DNA of 41,679 nt from an uncultured Bacillota bacterium (GTDB lineage Bacteria; Bacillota_I; Bacilli_A; RF39; UBA660): positions 1 through 41,679 of the forward strand of contig CAJLEF010000008.1 of NCBI GenBank assembly GCA_905205665.1, given 5' to 3'. Shown here piece after piece: positions 1 to 8,694 of the stretch. The position numbers were made by a program, and so were the translations under genes. The first letter of the stretch is position 1. Each line of letters starts with the position of its first letter. Below the pieces are notes generated by a model. The model worked only from the letters and a program-made list of their open reading frames with translations. It was not told where the DNA came from and made no database searches.

Positions 1-60
1 TTTTCCAAAGAAAAAAGAAGCTAAGTAGAAATTATTTATTTCCACTCAGCCCCTTCTTTT
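1..60 (-). terminator. Imperfect hairpin, possible bidirectional terminator
   Basis: The arms ctaagtagaaat (21-32) and atttccactcag (38-49) face each other, flanked by A-rich and T-rich runs. Read on the minus strand the arms pair fully with two G-U pairs and are followed by a U-rich tract; read on the plus strand the same positions are A-C mismatches. It probably marks the end of a transcription unit left of the window. No gene is visible within it. Confidence 0.4.
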
Positions 61-115
61 TGTAATATATTGGGTAAGTATCGATAAAAAGCCCCAAATT
101 CGTCTAATTCTAACA

Positions 116-331
116 ATGTGTTCAATGTCAACAACACTGGCAATTATCAAAAAAGCAAGTCAAGGTTTTGTTTTTTTAGGGTATTATTTTAAAGTTTTTA
201 AGAAAAAAACAATTGTCAAAATTAGAAGTGAAACAAGAAAGAAAATTTATAAAACAATTAAAAGATGTTATAAAAATTATGAGGATGTACTTTTAAGTAT
301 GACAAACAAAATAAACTTAAAGAAAGAATAG
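116..331 (+). pseudogene. Reverse-transcriptase C-terminal remnant
   Basis: The 71-codon frame contains GFVFLGYYFKVFKKKT followed by a basic helix (KIRSETRKKIYKTIKR). This resembles the segment just after the catalytic palm in bacterial group II-intron-like and related reverse transcriptases, which typically read GF-x-FLGY-x-F. The frame is open upstream only to a TAG at 26-28 and the catalytic YADD region is absent, so this is a decayed fragment. There is no convincing ribosome-binding site. It may be left over from a retroelement or RT-containing defence gene. The assignment rests on a short motif. Confidence 0.4.
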
Positions 332-349
332 AAAGCGTGTATAAAAGTT

Positions 350-375
350 AATAGTCTATAAGGGACTATTTTTTT
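350..375 (+). terminator. Rho-independent terminator
   Basis: A perfect 7-bp stem aatagtc (350-356) / gactatt (364-370) with a 7-nt loop is followed by a T run. It separates the RT remnant from the next operon. Confidence 0.75.
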
Positions 376-430
376 CTTGCTTTCATAATAAGGTTTATTT
401 ATAATAAATGTTATTATTAGGAGGTGCCTT

Positions 431-2035
431 GTGGAAATTTTTGATAGATTGTTGAAACTAGAGGAAACAATATATAAGCTAACGAAAGCCTATGTTAAAA
501 ATAAAAGTAATGATTTAAAAGCGTTATTAGAAGAACAAAAGAGTAAAGAGACAAGGCTTTTAAATAGTCTTAGTTATGAAGATATGGTAAAGTTAGAAAC
601 GCTTTATCGTAAGAAGTATGGTCTTTGTTTTGATAAGTTTTTTGTTTTAGAAATTGTGGATAATCCTTATTTTGAAACTTGTCTTCTTAGTCTTTATTTA
701 AAGTTAAGAGAAATATATTCTTTTTATCAAGAACAAGAGTTTAGTCACTTTTCTAAAGCTGAAATTAATTCTTTTTTAAATGTTCCTTATTATCGGCAAT
801 ATGTCAAAGATTATCAAGAAAAATTAGTTTTTTATAAAAAAGTATTTCAAAATTATCTTCATGAAAAAGATAAAATATCTTTTGATGATATATATTTATT
901 AAATTCTTTAAGTGGCGAAAAAAAGGAAACTTTAGATGAGAAACATATTGAAAAATATATTTCTGATGCTTTTAAAGAAGTTCGTTTGGCTGTTTTAACA
1001 GATAAGATTAAGATGTTAGAAAGGGAAAGAAGTGGTATCATTAAGGCTCTTTTGGAAATTGTACCGGTTAATAAAAGAAGTGCTTTTTTAGCTAAGGCAA
1101 GACAAGACTTAGAAAAAGATAGTTCTAAAGAAGAGTTAGAAGTCATTTTCCCTTATGATGCATCTATGAATTTTGAAGTTCAGTTTCATGATTTAATGAA
1201 TTTAGAGAGAAAAATTTTAACAGTATATAAAGAAATTATTAAGTGCCAAACTAAAGAAGATATTAATAAAATGTGTTTTACTTTGGCTACTTATCTTGAT
1301 GAAGAAAAAAGAATGATTGGTAGTATTAAAAACTTTAGTGATTTTTTATTTTATTTAGAAAAAAGTCATTTATTCCAAGAAGATTTTTTACCGTGTTATT
1401 TCTTTTTAAATGAACAATATCGGGATGATTGTTTATGTATTGACCGTCTTTTTAACTATGATCTTTCTTTAGCTAAAGAACCAGATGAAGAGGAAGAAAT
1501 AAATAACCTTTTCTTAGCTGATGACGAAGATATCCGCTTAGATTCTTTAGAAGAAAAGCAAAAGGTTATGCTTGATTTTATGTTAGGTAAAATATCTAAA
1601 GAAGATTTAATAAGCGCTATTGATAAACAAAATTTTGTTGAGGAAGAACATGTCGAAGAAAAGATTTGGGCTTTTTTTGAAAATTTAAAACAACGTTTTT
1701 TTAATATTCTTTATTTAACAGATGATAAGGATATGGCTTTGTTATATGCTTTTACAGATAGTTATATTACTGAAAGGTTACTTAAAAACTCTTTTAATGG
1801 AACAGATTTGTTTTTAGAAAAAGAACGTCCTTATTTTAGTGAAGAAGAAAAAAGTTTTTATTTAAGTGAAGTCCAAGATTATATTTTAGAACTAGAAGAA
1901 CGTTATCCTAAATGGCAAGAATATACCGATATTTATTTAGATTGTTGTTTTGATTATTTAGGACTTAAAAAGAATACTTTAGAAAGAAAATATGGTACAA
2001 TTAAAAAGCATAAGAAAGAGGATAAAGATGAATAA
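431..2035 (+). CDS. Unknown 534-aa helical protein upstream of tex
   Basis: I do not recognise this family. It starts with GTG, 6 nt after a strong ribosome-binding site (aggaggtg, 418-425). The protein is soluble, very rich in Glu, Lys, Leu, Tyr and Phe, and appears almost wholly alpha-helical. It has an acidic stretch (EPDEEEEI) near residue 350 and no signal peptide or membrane segment. No catalytic motif stands out. Its last 8 bases overlap the start of tex, so the two are probably co-transcribed and translationally coupled. The coupling hints at an RNA- or transcription-related role, but this is only inference. Confidence 0.85.
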   Translation: MEIFDRLLKLEETIYKLTKAYVKNKSNDLKALLEEQKSKETRLLNSLSYEDMVKLETLYRKKYGLCFDKFFVLEIVDNPYFETCLLSLYLKLREIYSFYQEQEFSHFSKAEINSFLNVPYYRQYVKDYQEKLVFYKKVFQNYLHEKDKISFDDIYLLNSLSGEKKETLDEKHIEKYISDAFKEVRLAVLTDKIKMLERERSGIIKALLEIVPVNKRSAFLAKARQDLEKDSSKEELEVIFPYDASMNFEVQFHDLMNLERKILTVYKEIIKCQTKEDINKMCFTLATYLDEEKRMIGSIKNFSDFLFYLEKSHLFQEDFLPCYFFLNEQYRDDCLCIDRLFNYDLSLAKEPDEEEEINNLFLADDEDIRLDSLEEKQKVMLDFMLGKISKEDLISAIDKQNFVEEEHVEEKIWAFFENLKQRFFNILYLTDDKDMALLYAFTDSYITERLLKNSFNGTDLFLEKERPYFSEEEKSFYLSEVQDYILELEERYPKWQEYTDIYLDCCFDYLGLKKNTLERKYGTIKKHKKEDKDE

Positions 2036-4148
2036 TATAAGCATTTTAGCTAAGAATATGAATATTAAAGAAAGTCAAATTGAGGCTGTTTTAAAGTTAT
2101 TAGAAGAAGGGGCAACAATTCCTTTTATTGCTCGTTATAGAAAAGAAGCAACGGGTTCTTTAGATGAAGAACAAATAAGACAAATTGAAAAAGAATATAC
2201 TTATTTACAAAATCTATTAAAAAGAAAAGAAGATGTTATAAGACTTATTACAGAAAAAGATTTGATGACAGAAGATTTACAAAGACAAATTATGGCTTGT
2301 GAAAAACTTACGGATGTTGAAGATTTGTATCGTCCTTTTAAAGAAAAGAAAAAAACAAAGGCTAGTGAAGCCATTAAAATGGGTTTAGAGCCTTTAGCTA
2401 AAAAGATAATGGCTTTTCCAACGAAAGGGAGTTTAAGTGATTTAGCCAAAGAATTTTCTTATGATTTAGAAGTTTCTTTAACTGGGGCTAAATATATTAT
2501 AAGTGAATGGATAAGTGATAATGCTTACTATCGTAAACTTATTAAAAACGAAATATTTTATCATGGTAGTATGGAAAGTAAGTTAAAGAAAAACGTTAAA
2601 GATGAACGTCTTGTTTATAAGATGTATTATGATTTTTCTGAACCCATTCGTTATGCCAAGCATTATCGTGTTTTAGCTATGAATCGTGGAGAAAAAGAAG
2701 GTGTATTAGCGGTTAATCTTTCTTTTGATAAAGATAAAATAATGAGTTTATTAGAAGAAAAAATTATTAAAAATAAAGATTCTTTTGTCGTTGATGAAGT
2801 AAAAGAGGCTTTAAAAGATTCTTTAAAAAGACTTATTTTTCCAAGTGTCGAAAGAGAAATAAGAGCCGAGTTAACTGAAAAAGCTGAAAGTAAGGCTATT
2901 TTAACTTTCCAAGATAACTTAGAACATCTATTAATGACGAAACCAATAAAAGAAAAAACTGTATTAGGTTTTGACCCAGCTTTTCGTACCGGTTGCAAAT
3001 TAGCCGTTTTAAATCCATATGGAAATGTTTTAGAAATTGCGACAATTTATCCTCATGAACCTAAAAATGAGAAAGAAAAAAGTGCTCAAATATTAAAGAA
3101 TTTAATAGATAAATATAAAGTTCAAATTATTGCTATTGGAAATGGCACAGCGTCAAGAGAAAGTGAAGCCTTTGTCGCGAGTACGATTAAAAATACACCT
3201 GTTTTATATAACTTAGTAAGTGAGGCAGGTGCAAGTGTTTATTCAGCAAGTCCTTTAGCCATTAGTGAGTTTCCTGATTTAACCGTTGAAAAACGAAGTG
3301 CTATTTCTATTGGGAGAAGAATTCAAGATCCTCTTTCCGAACTTGTTAAAATAGACCCTAAAAGCATTGGAGTTGGTGAATATCAACATGATGTTAACCA
3401 AAAAGAACTTAACGAAGCCTTATCTTTCACCGTTGGTAAAATCGTGAATGAAATCGGCGTTAACTTAAATACAGCCAGTGCTAGTATCTTAAAATATATA
3501 TCTGGTTTAAGTAAAAAAACAATTGATAGTATTTTAAAATTTAGAGAAACAAAGCCATTTACTTCTCGGGAAGAAATTAAATCTTTAAGTGGTTTTAGTG
3601 ACAAAGTATATGAACAAGCAATTGGTTTTTTACGAATTATCGATGGTAAAAATCCTTTAGATAAAACAAGAATCCATCCAGAAAGTTATGATTTAGTTTC
3701 TAAACTTTTAAATTATCTTCATTTAAATATAAATGATTTAGATAAAAAAGAGTTTAAAGAAACTTTACAAAATGTTGATGTTAAGAAATTGGTAGAAACA
3801 CTTGATTGTGACAAATATACCTTAGAAGATATTATTGAAGAACTTCGAAATCCTGGGCAAGATTATCGGGATAAATTAGATGATATTGTTTTAAAAAGTG
3901 ATGTTTTAACTATCAAAGATTTAAAAGTAGGTATGGAACTAAAAGGAACGGTTCGTAATGTGACAAGTTTTGGAGTCTTTGTTGACATTGGTTTACATGA
4001 TGATGGTTTGGTTCACATTTCTAAAATGAGTAAATCATTTGTCAAAAATCCTAGTGATATTTTAAGTGTTGGGGATATCATTACCGTTTATGTTTGTAAT
4101 ATTGATTTAGAAAAAGAAAAAGTACAACTTTCTTTATTTAAAGATTAG
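2028..4148 (+). CDS. Tex-family S1 RNA-binding protein
   Basis: Tex is a conserved nucleic-acid-binding protein related to eukaryotic Spt6 and linked to transcription and RNA metabolism. The 706-aa product has the usual order: an N-terminal helical Tex region (GATIPFIARYRKEATGSLDE near residue 25), a YqgF-like RNase H-fold domain (TVLGFDPAFRTGCKLAVLN, about 305-325), helix-hairpin-helix segments (NTASASILKYISGLSKKT, about 475-495), and a C-terminal S1 domain (GTVRNVTSFGVFVDIG ... GLVHISKMS, about 630-700). An in-frame GTG-like start 12 codons earlier lacks a ribosome-binding site. The ATG at 2028 follows agaaagagg at proper spacing, so it was chosen. The gene overlaps the preceding one by 8 nt. 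Confidence 0.96.
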   Translation: MNNISILAKNMNIKESQIEAVLKLLEEGATIPFIARYRKEATGSLDEEQIRQIEKEYTYLQNLLKRKEDVIRLITEKDLMTEDLQRQIMACEKLTDVEDLYRPFKEKKKTKASEAIKMGLEPLAKKIMAFPTKGSLSDLAKEFSYDLEVSLTGAKYIISEWISDNAYYRKLIKNEIFYHGSMESKLKKNVKDERLVYKMYYDFSEPIRYAKHYRVLAMNRGEKEGVLAVNLSFDKDKIMSLLEEKIIKNKDSFVVDEVKEALKDSLKRLIFPSVEREIRAELTEKAESKAILTFQDNLEHLLMTKPIKEKTVLGFDPAFRTGCKLAVLNPYGNVLEIATIYPHEPKNEKEKSAQILKNLIDKYKVQIIAIGNGTASRESEAFVASTIKNTPVLYNLVSEAGASVYSASPLAISEFPDLTVEKRSAISIGRRIQDPLSELVKIDPKSIGVGEYQHDVNQKELNEALSFTVGKIVNEIGVNLNTASASILKYISGLSKKTIDSILKFRETKPFTSREEIKSLSGFSDKVYEQAIGFLRIIDGKNPLDKTRIHPESYDLVSKLLNYLHLNINDLDKKEFKETLQNVDVKKLVETLDCDKYTLEDIIEELRNPGQDYRDKLDDIVLKSDVLTIKDLKVGMELKGTVRNVTSFGVFVDIGLHDDGLVHISKMSKSFVKNPSDILSVGDIITVYVCNIDLEKEKVQLSLFKD

Positions 4149-4179
4149 AATACTAGAAAATATTATCTAGTATTTTTTT
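4149..4179 (+). terminator. Terminator of the tex operon
   Basis: A perfect 9-bp stem aatactaga (4149-4157) / tctagtatt (4166-4174) is followed by six T residues directly after the tex stop codon. Confidence 0.9.
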
Positions 4180-4181
4180 AT

Positions 4182-4229
4182 CTTGTATGTTTTGAAACAT
4201 ACAGAATAACATACAGAATAACATACAAG
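4182..4229 (+). repeat. Tandem 12-bp repeats inside an inverted repeat, upstream of asnB
   Basis: The 12-mer aacatacagaat occurs twice in tandem (4196-4207 and 4208-4219) and is followed by a third partial copy aacatacaag (4220-4229). That last copy is also the exact reverse complement of cttgtatgtt (4182-4191). It lies about 90 bp upstream of asnB and could be an operator array; it is not coding. Confidence 0.6.
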
Positions 4230-4315
4230 ATGATTGAAGAAAATATTAATATATATTTCTTTTAAAATGGTTTAAATCGGGTTATAATAATGAAAAGAAA
4301 GTGATGTGAATCGTT

Positions 4316-6124
4316 ATGTGTGGAATTGCCGGTTTTATTGGTAAAGATAAAAATAAAAAGAAAATTTTAAAAGCTATGTGTGATAGAATTGCCCATCGGG
4401 GACCAGATGCCGAAGGCTTTTATGTTAAGGGGGATGTTGCTTTAGGACAAAGAAGACTATCTATTATTGACCTTGAAGGTGGCAAACAACCTATGTTTAG
4501 TGAAGATGGTAAACTTGTTATTGTTTTTAATGGCGAAATTTATAACTATAAAGATTTAAAAAAAGAACTTAAAGAATATCCTTTTCAAACAGAAAGTGAC
4601 ACGGAAGTATTAATTTATGGTTATCGTAAATGGGGTTATGATTTACCTAATCATTTAAGAGGAATGTTTTCTTTTGCTCTTTATGATATGGAAGAAAAAA
4701 CTTTGTTCTGTGCTCGTGATCATTTTGGTATTAAACCTTTTTATTATTACTATAATGATGGAACATTTATGTTTGCTTCAGAAATTAAGGCTTTTTTAGA
4801 CCATCCTAAATTTGAAAAGAAATTTAATGAATCTTTAATTGCTCCTTACTTATCCTTTAGTTTTACTCCTACAACAGAAACTTTTTTTGAAGGTGTTAAA
4901 CGTTTAGATGCGGGTAATTACTTAATTTATAAAGATGGACAAATTAATATTGAACGTTATTTTGATTTAACTTTTCCAATTGAAGAAAAAGATTATGATA
5001 AAACAGTTGAAGAAATTGGCAAAGTTATGGATGATAGTACTCGTCATCATATGATTAGTGATGTTGAAGTTGGTTCTTTCCTTTCAAGTGGTATTGATTC
5101 TTCTTATTTAGTGTCTTTAGCTAAACCTTCGAAAACTTATACAGTAGGTTATGATATTCCTCGTTATAATGAAATAGATTATGCGAAGGATTTAACAGAT
5201 AAATTAAAAATTAACAATACAAGTAAAAAGATAACTAAAGAAGAGTACATGAAAGTTTTAGATAAAATCATGTATCATATGGATGAACCAGCCAGTGATC
5301 CTGCTGTGGTGGCTTTATACTTTGTGGCTAACTTAGCTAGTAAAGATGTTAAAGTTGTTTTATCTGGTGAAGGAGCCGATGAGTTCTTTGGGGGATATAA
5401 TTACTACCGAGAAGAAGTAGATTATTCTTTCTATAACAAAATACCTTTCTTTATTCGCCATGGTATTTCTAAATTTTGCTCTTTATTTCCACCCGTAAGA
5501 GGTATTAATTTCTTAGTAAGACGTGGAGAAAGATTAGAAGATAGTTATATTGGGGTTAATAAAGTTTGGAACGATAAAGAAATCAAAAAACTTTTAAAAA
5601 CTCCGATTACAATTCAAAATAAAGAAATAACAAAACCTGTATTTGATAAATTTAAAGGTCAAAGTAACATTGTCAAAATGCAAGCTATTGATATTAATTT
5701 TTGGTTAATGAAAGATATTTTACAAAAGGCTGATCGTATGACTATGGCTAATTCTTTAGAGGGAAGAGTTCCTTTTATAGATAGAGAAGTATTTAAAATA
5801 GCTTCATCTTTACCACTTAATTATAAAGTTACTAAAGAAAATACCAAAGTGGCTTTAAGAGATGCTGCTAAAAAAGTGATTCCTAATGAGTCTTATAAAA
5901 AGAAAAAATTAGGTTTTCCAGTTCCAATTCGTGATTGGATGAGAGAAGACGATGTATATAAAGAAATCAAAAAAGCCTTTAATAGTAAAGTATGTAAAAA
6001 ATATTTTGATAAAGATATTCTTATTAAAATGCTTGATGAACATAAAGAAGGTAAGAAAGATAATTATCGTAAAGTTTGGAATGTTTATTGCTTTATTAAA
6101 TGGTACAATGTCTTTTTTGCATAG
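4316..6124 (+). CDS. asnB: Asparagine synthase (glutamine-hydrolysing)
   Basis: The enzyme makes asparagine from aspartate, glutamine and ATP in the cytosol. The N terminus MCGIAGFIG places the catalytic Cys directly after the initiator Met, which fixes the start. The class II glutaminase domain shows AHRGPDAEG, GQRRLSIIDL and NGEIYNY (residues 1-200). The synthetase domain has the ATP-binding loop SSGIDSSYL near residue 260 and the downstream SGEGADEFFGGY segment near 350. The 602-aa length is normal for the family. A TATAAT-like box (4282-4287) and gaaag ribosome-binding site lie upstream. The gene stands alone between two terminators, with a repeat array in its leader region. Confidence 0.97.
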   Translation: MCGIAGFIGKDKNKKKILKAMCDRIAHRGPDAEGFYVKGDVALGQRRLSIIDLEGGKQPMFSEDGKLVIVFNGEIYNYKDLKKELKEYPFQTESDTEVLIYGYRKWGYDLPNHLRGMFSFALYDMEEKTLFCARDHFGIKPFYYYYNDGTFMFASEIKAFLDHPKFEKKFNESLIAPYLSFSFTPTTETFFEGVKRLDAGNYLIYKDGQINIERYFDLTFPIEEKDYDKTVEEIGKVMDDSTRHHMISDVEVGSFLSSGIDSSYLVSLAKPSKTYTVGYDIPRYNEIDYAKDLTDKLKINNTSKKITKEEYMKVLDKIMYHMDEPASDPAVVALYFVANLASKDVKVVLSGEGADEFFGGYNYYREEVDYSFYNKIPFFIRHGISKFCSLFPPVRGINFLVRRGERLEDSYIGVNKVWNDKEIKKLLKTPITIQNKEITKPVFDKFKGQSNIVKMQAIDINFWLMKDILQKADRMTMANSLEGRVPFIDREVFKIASSLPLNYKVTKENTKVALRDAAKKVIPNESYKKKKLGFPVPIRDWMREDDVYKEIKKAFNSKVCKKYFDKDILIKMLDEHKEGKKDNYRKVWNVYCFIKWYNVFFA

Positions 6125-6154
6125 AAAAAGTCGAAAGAGTTTCGACTTTTTTTT
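6125..6154 (+). terminator. asnB terminator
   Basis: A 12-bp perfect stem (aaaaagtcgaaa, 6125-6136, with tttcgacttttt, 6140-6151) closes on a 3-nt loop and runs into a T tract just after asnB. Confidence 0.92.
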
Positions 6155-6204
6155 GTGCTCGTTTTTCTAAATTCTGATATAATGAATACAAGAAGGTGAA
6201 CAAC

Positions 6205-6816
6205 ATGAAAACAATTAACTATTTATATCTTTCTTTGATGTGCTTTTTTCTTTTCTTCTTTTTAACTATTTTTATTATCAATGGTAATGTTATTTTTTTT
6301 GATGATTTAATTTATAATTTTTTACATCAATTTCCTTTAACTTCTTTTTTTAGAGTAATAACAGAACTGGGTGGTGTGATGGACATAGTAATCGTTATGG
6401 TTCTTTATCTTTTAGGAAGCAAGTCTAAAAAAAACGTTCAATTTTTCTTAGCTTTAATGTTATTAAATACAGTGGCTAATTTTGTTTTGAAACAATTTTT
6501 TGTTCGGTCAAGACCATATTATGAAAAATTGGTATCAGCTTCTGGATTTTCTTTTCCTAGTGGTCATACGATGGCTTCTTGTATGTGCTATGGTCTTTTC
6601 ATTTATTTTTTATGGCAAACTAATATTAAAAAAGTTTGGAAAATCATTGGAACACTTTTCTTTCTTTTTGTTATTTTAAGTGTTGCTTTAAGTCGTGTTT
6701 ATTTAGGAGTTCATTATGCTAGCGATGTTTTAGGGGGAGTTTTAGTTAGCTTATTTTTCCTTTTCTTTAGTATTTTCTTTTTAAAAACTACCAAAATGGT
6801 TAACGCCTCATCATAA
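6205..6816 (+). CDS. PAP2-family membrane phosphatase
   Basis: This is a membrane phosphatase of the PAP2 superfamily, which includes BcrC-type undecaprenyl-diphosphatases and lipid phosphatases. All three signature motifs are visible: KQFFVRSRP (K-x6-RP), PSGHT, and SRVYLGVHYASD (SR-x5-H-x3-D). About six hydrophobic helices span the 203-aa chain, and the active site would face outward. The ATG at 6205 is preceded by agaaggtg; a GTG nine bases earlier lies inside that ribosome-binding site and was rejected. A role in recycling the undecaprenyl carrier is plausible but cannot be told from other lipid substrates. Its 3' end overlaps the convergent GNAT gene by 17 bp. Confidence 0.92.
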   Translation: MKTINYLYLSLMCFFLFFFLTIFIINGNVIFFDDLIYNFLHQFPLTSFFRVITELGGVMDIVIVMVLYLLGSKSKKNVQFFLALMLLNTVANFVLKQFFVRSRPYYEKLVSASGFSFPSGHTMASCMCYGLFIYFLWQTNIKKVWKIIGTLFFLFVILSVALSRVYLGVHYASDVLGGVLVSLFFLFFSIFFLKTTKMVNASS

Positions 6817-7252
6817 AAGTTCCTTTTTCTTTAGTTGACTCACCGCCAATTCGTTGAACTAATTTTTGACTATTAGAATTTTTATCGTCAACAACTTCAT
6901 AAAGTTCATTGATATCAGGATAAAGCTCAAATATTTTTTCCATAAATTCAAATGTAAGGAGAGAACCAAGATATTGATGTCTATATTTTTCTAAAATACC
7001 TATGCTAATTTCTTGACGTTCATTTAAATAAGTAATAGAAATAAGTCCGATAGGGTAACCATTATAATAAGCTATGAAAACTTCATTTAAGTGTCTAAAA
7101 TCATTAGCTTTTCTTTTATAAATACTTTCAATCATATAGTGAATATTACCGAGGTATTCGCTGTTTTGACTTTGCATTAAAGAGGTTACAATTTCTTGAT
7201 GAAGTTTTCGAGAACTGTCATATTTTTCTAAGGTAAAACTATCAAGTTCCAT
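6800..7252 (-). CDS. GNAT-family N-acetyltransferase
   Basis: The 150-aa product has a GNAT fold pattern: a central beta strand FIAYYNGYPIGLISITYL, the acetyl-CoA-binding motif region SIGILEKYRHQYLGSLLTFEF, and a C-terminal NSNSQKLVQRIGG helix that is the usual motif B. The substrate cannot be predicted. The ATG follows aagggtgtgat on the minus strand, and a TATAAT box lies at 7273-7278 (minus). It is convergent with the PAP2 gene and transcribed in the same direction as the CmpB-like gene, but a terminator and its own promoter separate them. Confidence 0.85.
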   Translation of the reverse strand: MELDSFTLEKYDSSRKLHQEIVTSLMQSQNSEYLGNIHYMIESIYKRKANDFRHLNEVFIAYYNGYPIGLISITYLNERQEISIGILEKYRHQYLGSLLTFEFMEKIFELYPDINELYEVVDDKNSNSQKLVQRIGGESTKEKGTFMMRR

Positions 7253-7293
7253 AATATCACACCCTTATTTATATTATATCCAATTAAATGTTA

Positions 7294-7327
7294 AATAAAA
7301 AGAAGAAAAATTTTTACTTTCTTCTTT
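7294..7327 (-). terminator. Terminator of the CmpB-like gene
   Basis: On the minus strand the sequence agaagaaa ... tttcttct followed by a T-rich tail straddles the stop codon of the 228-aa membrane protein. The stem is A/T rich and weak. Confidence 0.45.
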
Positions 7328-8000
7328 CTTTTACTTTCCTTTTTATCACTTGTAAATGAGGGAAGGCATGAATAAGTCTTTTTTCAAATGTCTTCATAGA
7401 GTCTTCTACTTGTTTTTTGACCATCTTTGTAATTCTTTCCGTATCGTCTTTTTTAATGATTTGTTTCTTTTGAACATCTTCACTAACATGTTGAATATTT
7501 TTAATAATCTTAAATGAAATGACATTATCAACGAAATAAACAATCAAGATAACTAGCGTTAAAGCATATAAGATAGGTATAGAAATTTTTTCAATCAGAC
7601 CAAGGAAAAAGGGATTCGAAACATACATGATAAATAGGCCAAATAAGCCAAAAGGTACCATGGTTTCTAAACAAATCCGTCCGTTGATATTAAAACGATA
7701 TCCTGAATAGTCCCACCAACGAGTGTGAAAAATCTTTTCTAAAAAATAACTTGTAAAGTATTCTAGTAAAGAACAGCAAAGAATAATCATGATAAATAAA
7801 GTGACCGGATCATTTAAATAACGATTTAACAAAATAGTCATAATTAAAGCTCCATGTCCGTAGATAGGGCAATAAGGACCAATTAAAAATCCACGGTTAA
7901 TAAATTTGTGATCAGAAACTAACTTACATCCAACTTCTAGGCACCAACCTAAAAAAGAATAGACAAAAAATAGTAAAATATAACGACATACTATTTCCAT
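7314..8000 (-). CDS. CmpB-like putative ABC transporter permease (PF06541 type)
   Basis: The 228-aa membrane protein matches the family annotated as 'putative ABC-transporter type IV' (ABC_trans_CmpB). It shows FLGWCLEV near the N terminus, NRGFLIGPYCPIYGHGAL, LLEYFTSYFLEKIF, RWWDYSGYRFNINGRICLE and a following FGLFG. About five hydrophobic helices are present, then a charged C-terminal tail from about residue 165 (KKQIIKKDDTERITKM). No ATPase partner is adjacent, so a true transporter role is uncertain. The divergent YtxH-like gene shares its upstream region. Confidence 0.85.
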   Translation of the reverse strand: MEIVCRYILLFFVYSFLGWCLEVGCKLVSDHKFINRGFLIGPYCPIYGHGALIMTILLNRYLNDPVTLFIMIILCCSLLEYFTSYFLEKIFHTRWWDYSGYRFNINGRICLETMVPFGLFGLFIMYVSNPFFLGLIEKISIPILYALTLVILIVYFVDNVISFKIIKNIQHVSEDVQKKQIIKKDDTERITKMVKKQVEDSMKTFEKRLIHAFPHLQVIKRKVKERRK

Positions 8001-8031
8001 ATAAAATAAAACATCCTTTCAATTTATGTTA

Positions 8032-8061
8032 ATTATATCGAGAAAACTAAGTTTTTGTAAA
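8032..8061 (-). promoter_or_regulatory. Promoter of the CmpB-like gene
   Basis: On the minus strand TTTACA (8056-8061) and TATAAT (8032-8037) are separated by 18 bp, about 30 bp upstream of the start codon. Confidence 0.6.
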
Positions 8062-8194
8062 GCAAAAAAAAGGACAAAAAAATCTTGTTTGTTGGATAAG
8101 TGGTACAGGATTGACTAATACTTGACACATCCTGAAAAAAATATACAAAAGATAAAAGAAAATGGATATAATATTATTATCGGAGGGATAAATT

Positions 8195-8596
8195 ATGAAA
8201 AAGAAAACAGTAGCCGCTTTACTAGGAGGAGCAGCCGTTGGAGCTGGTTTAGGCATTTTATTTGCACCTAAAAAAGGTGAAGAAACAAGAGCTGAATTAA
8301 AAGCTAAAATGGATGAACTTGTTAATAAAGCACGTGATATTGATATGGATGACGTGAAAGAATACGTTGTTACTAAAACAGATGAAATTGAAAATGCTTT
8401 AAAAGATTTAGATAAGGAAAAAGTTTTAGAAATTGCTAAGAAAAAATCTAAAGAAATTCAAAAAAGTGCTAAAGATTTAGTAAATTATGTTAAAGATAAA
8501 GGAGAACCTGTTTTAACAGATGCTGCTAATGCTGTTAGAGAAAAAGCTATTGAAACAACAAAGGCTGTTTTAGAAAAATTAGAAAATACAAAATAG
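8195..8596 (+). CDS. YtxH-like small membrane-anchored protein
   Basis: The 133-aa protein begins with a glycine-rich hydrophobic segment (KTVAALLGGAAVGAGLGILF) immediately followed by APKKGEETR, the signature of YtxH-domain general-stress-type proteins. The remainder is a charged amphipathic helix rich in Lys, Glu and Ala. The role of the family is poorly defined. The start has a good ribosome-binding site (cggaggga), and a TATAAT box lies at 8167-8172. Confidence 0.88.
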   Translation: MKKKTVAALLGGAAVGAGLGILFAPKKGEETRAELKAKMDELVNKARDIDMDDVKEYVVTKTDEIENALKDLDKEKVLEIAKKKSKEIQKSAKDLVNYVKDKGEPVLTDAANAVREKAIETTKAVLEKLENTK

Positions 8597-8601
8597 GGTT
8601 G

Positions 8602-8630
8602 TTGCATAAAATCCTAAAATTTTGTATAAT
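8602..8630 (+). promoter_or_regulatory. Promoter of the alarmone synthetase gene
   Basis: TTGCAT (8602-8607) and TATAAT (8625-8630) are separated by exactly 17 bp, starting 5 nt after the previous stop codon. Confidence 0.75.
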
Positions 8631-8638
8631 ATTTAAAC

Positions 8639-8670
8639 AAAGAAGTGGTAGTTTTGAACCCTTCTTTTTG
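8639..8670 (+). terminator. Hairpin plus T run in the leader of the alarmone synthetase gene
   Basis: Arms aaagaag-t-ggt (8639-8649) and acc-cttcttt (8658-8667) pair with a single bulged T and are followed by TT-G-TTTT. The hairpin ends the YtxH-like transcript or, because it lies downstream of the 8602-8630 promoter, attenuates the next gene. Confidence 0.6.
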
Positions 8671-8694
8671 TTTTACTCTAAAGGAGAGATATAA

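Noticed and set aside
859..1146. Minus-strand frame inside the 534-aa gene, and similar antisense frames inside tex, leuS and nfo
   Set aside because: They lack ribosome-binding sites and family motifs and lie opposite well-supported genes.
5952..6170. 72-codon frame overlapping the end of asnB
   Set aside because: It is a shifted reading of asnB and its terminator; the asnB frame is fully conserved.
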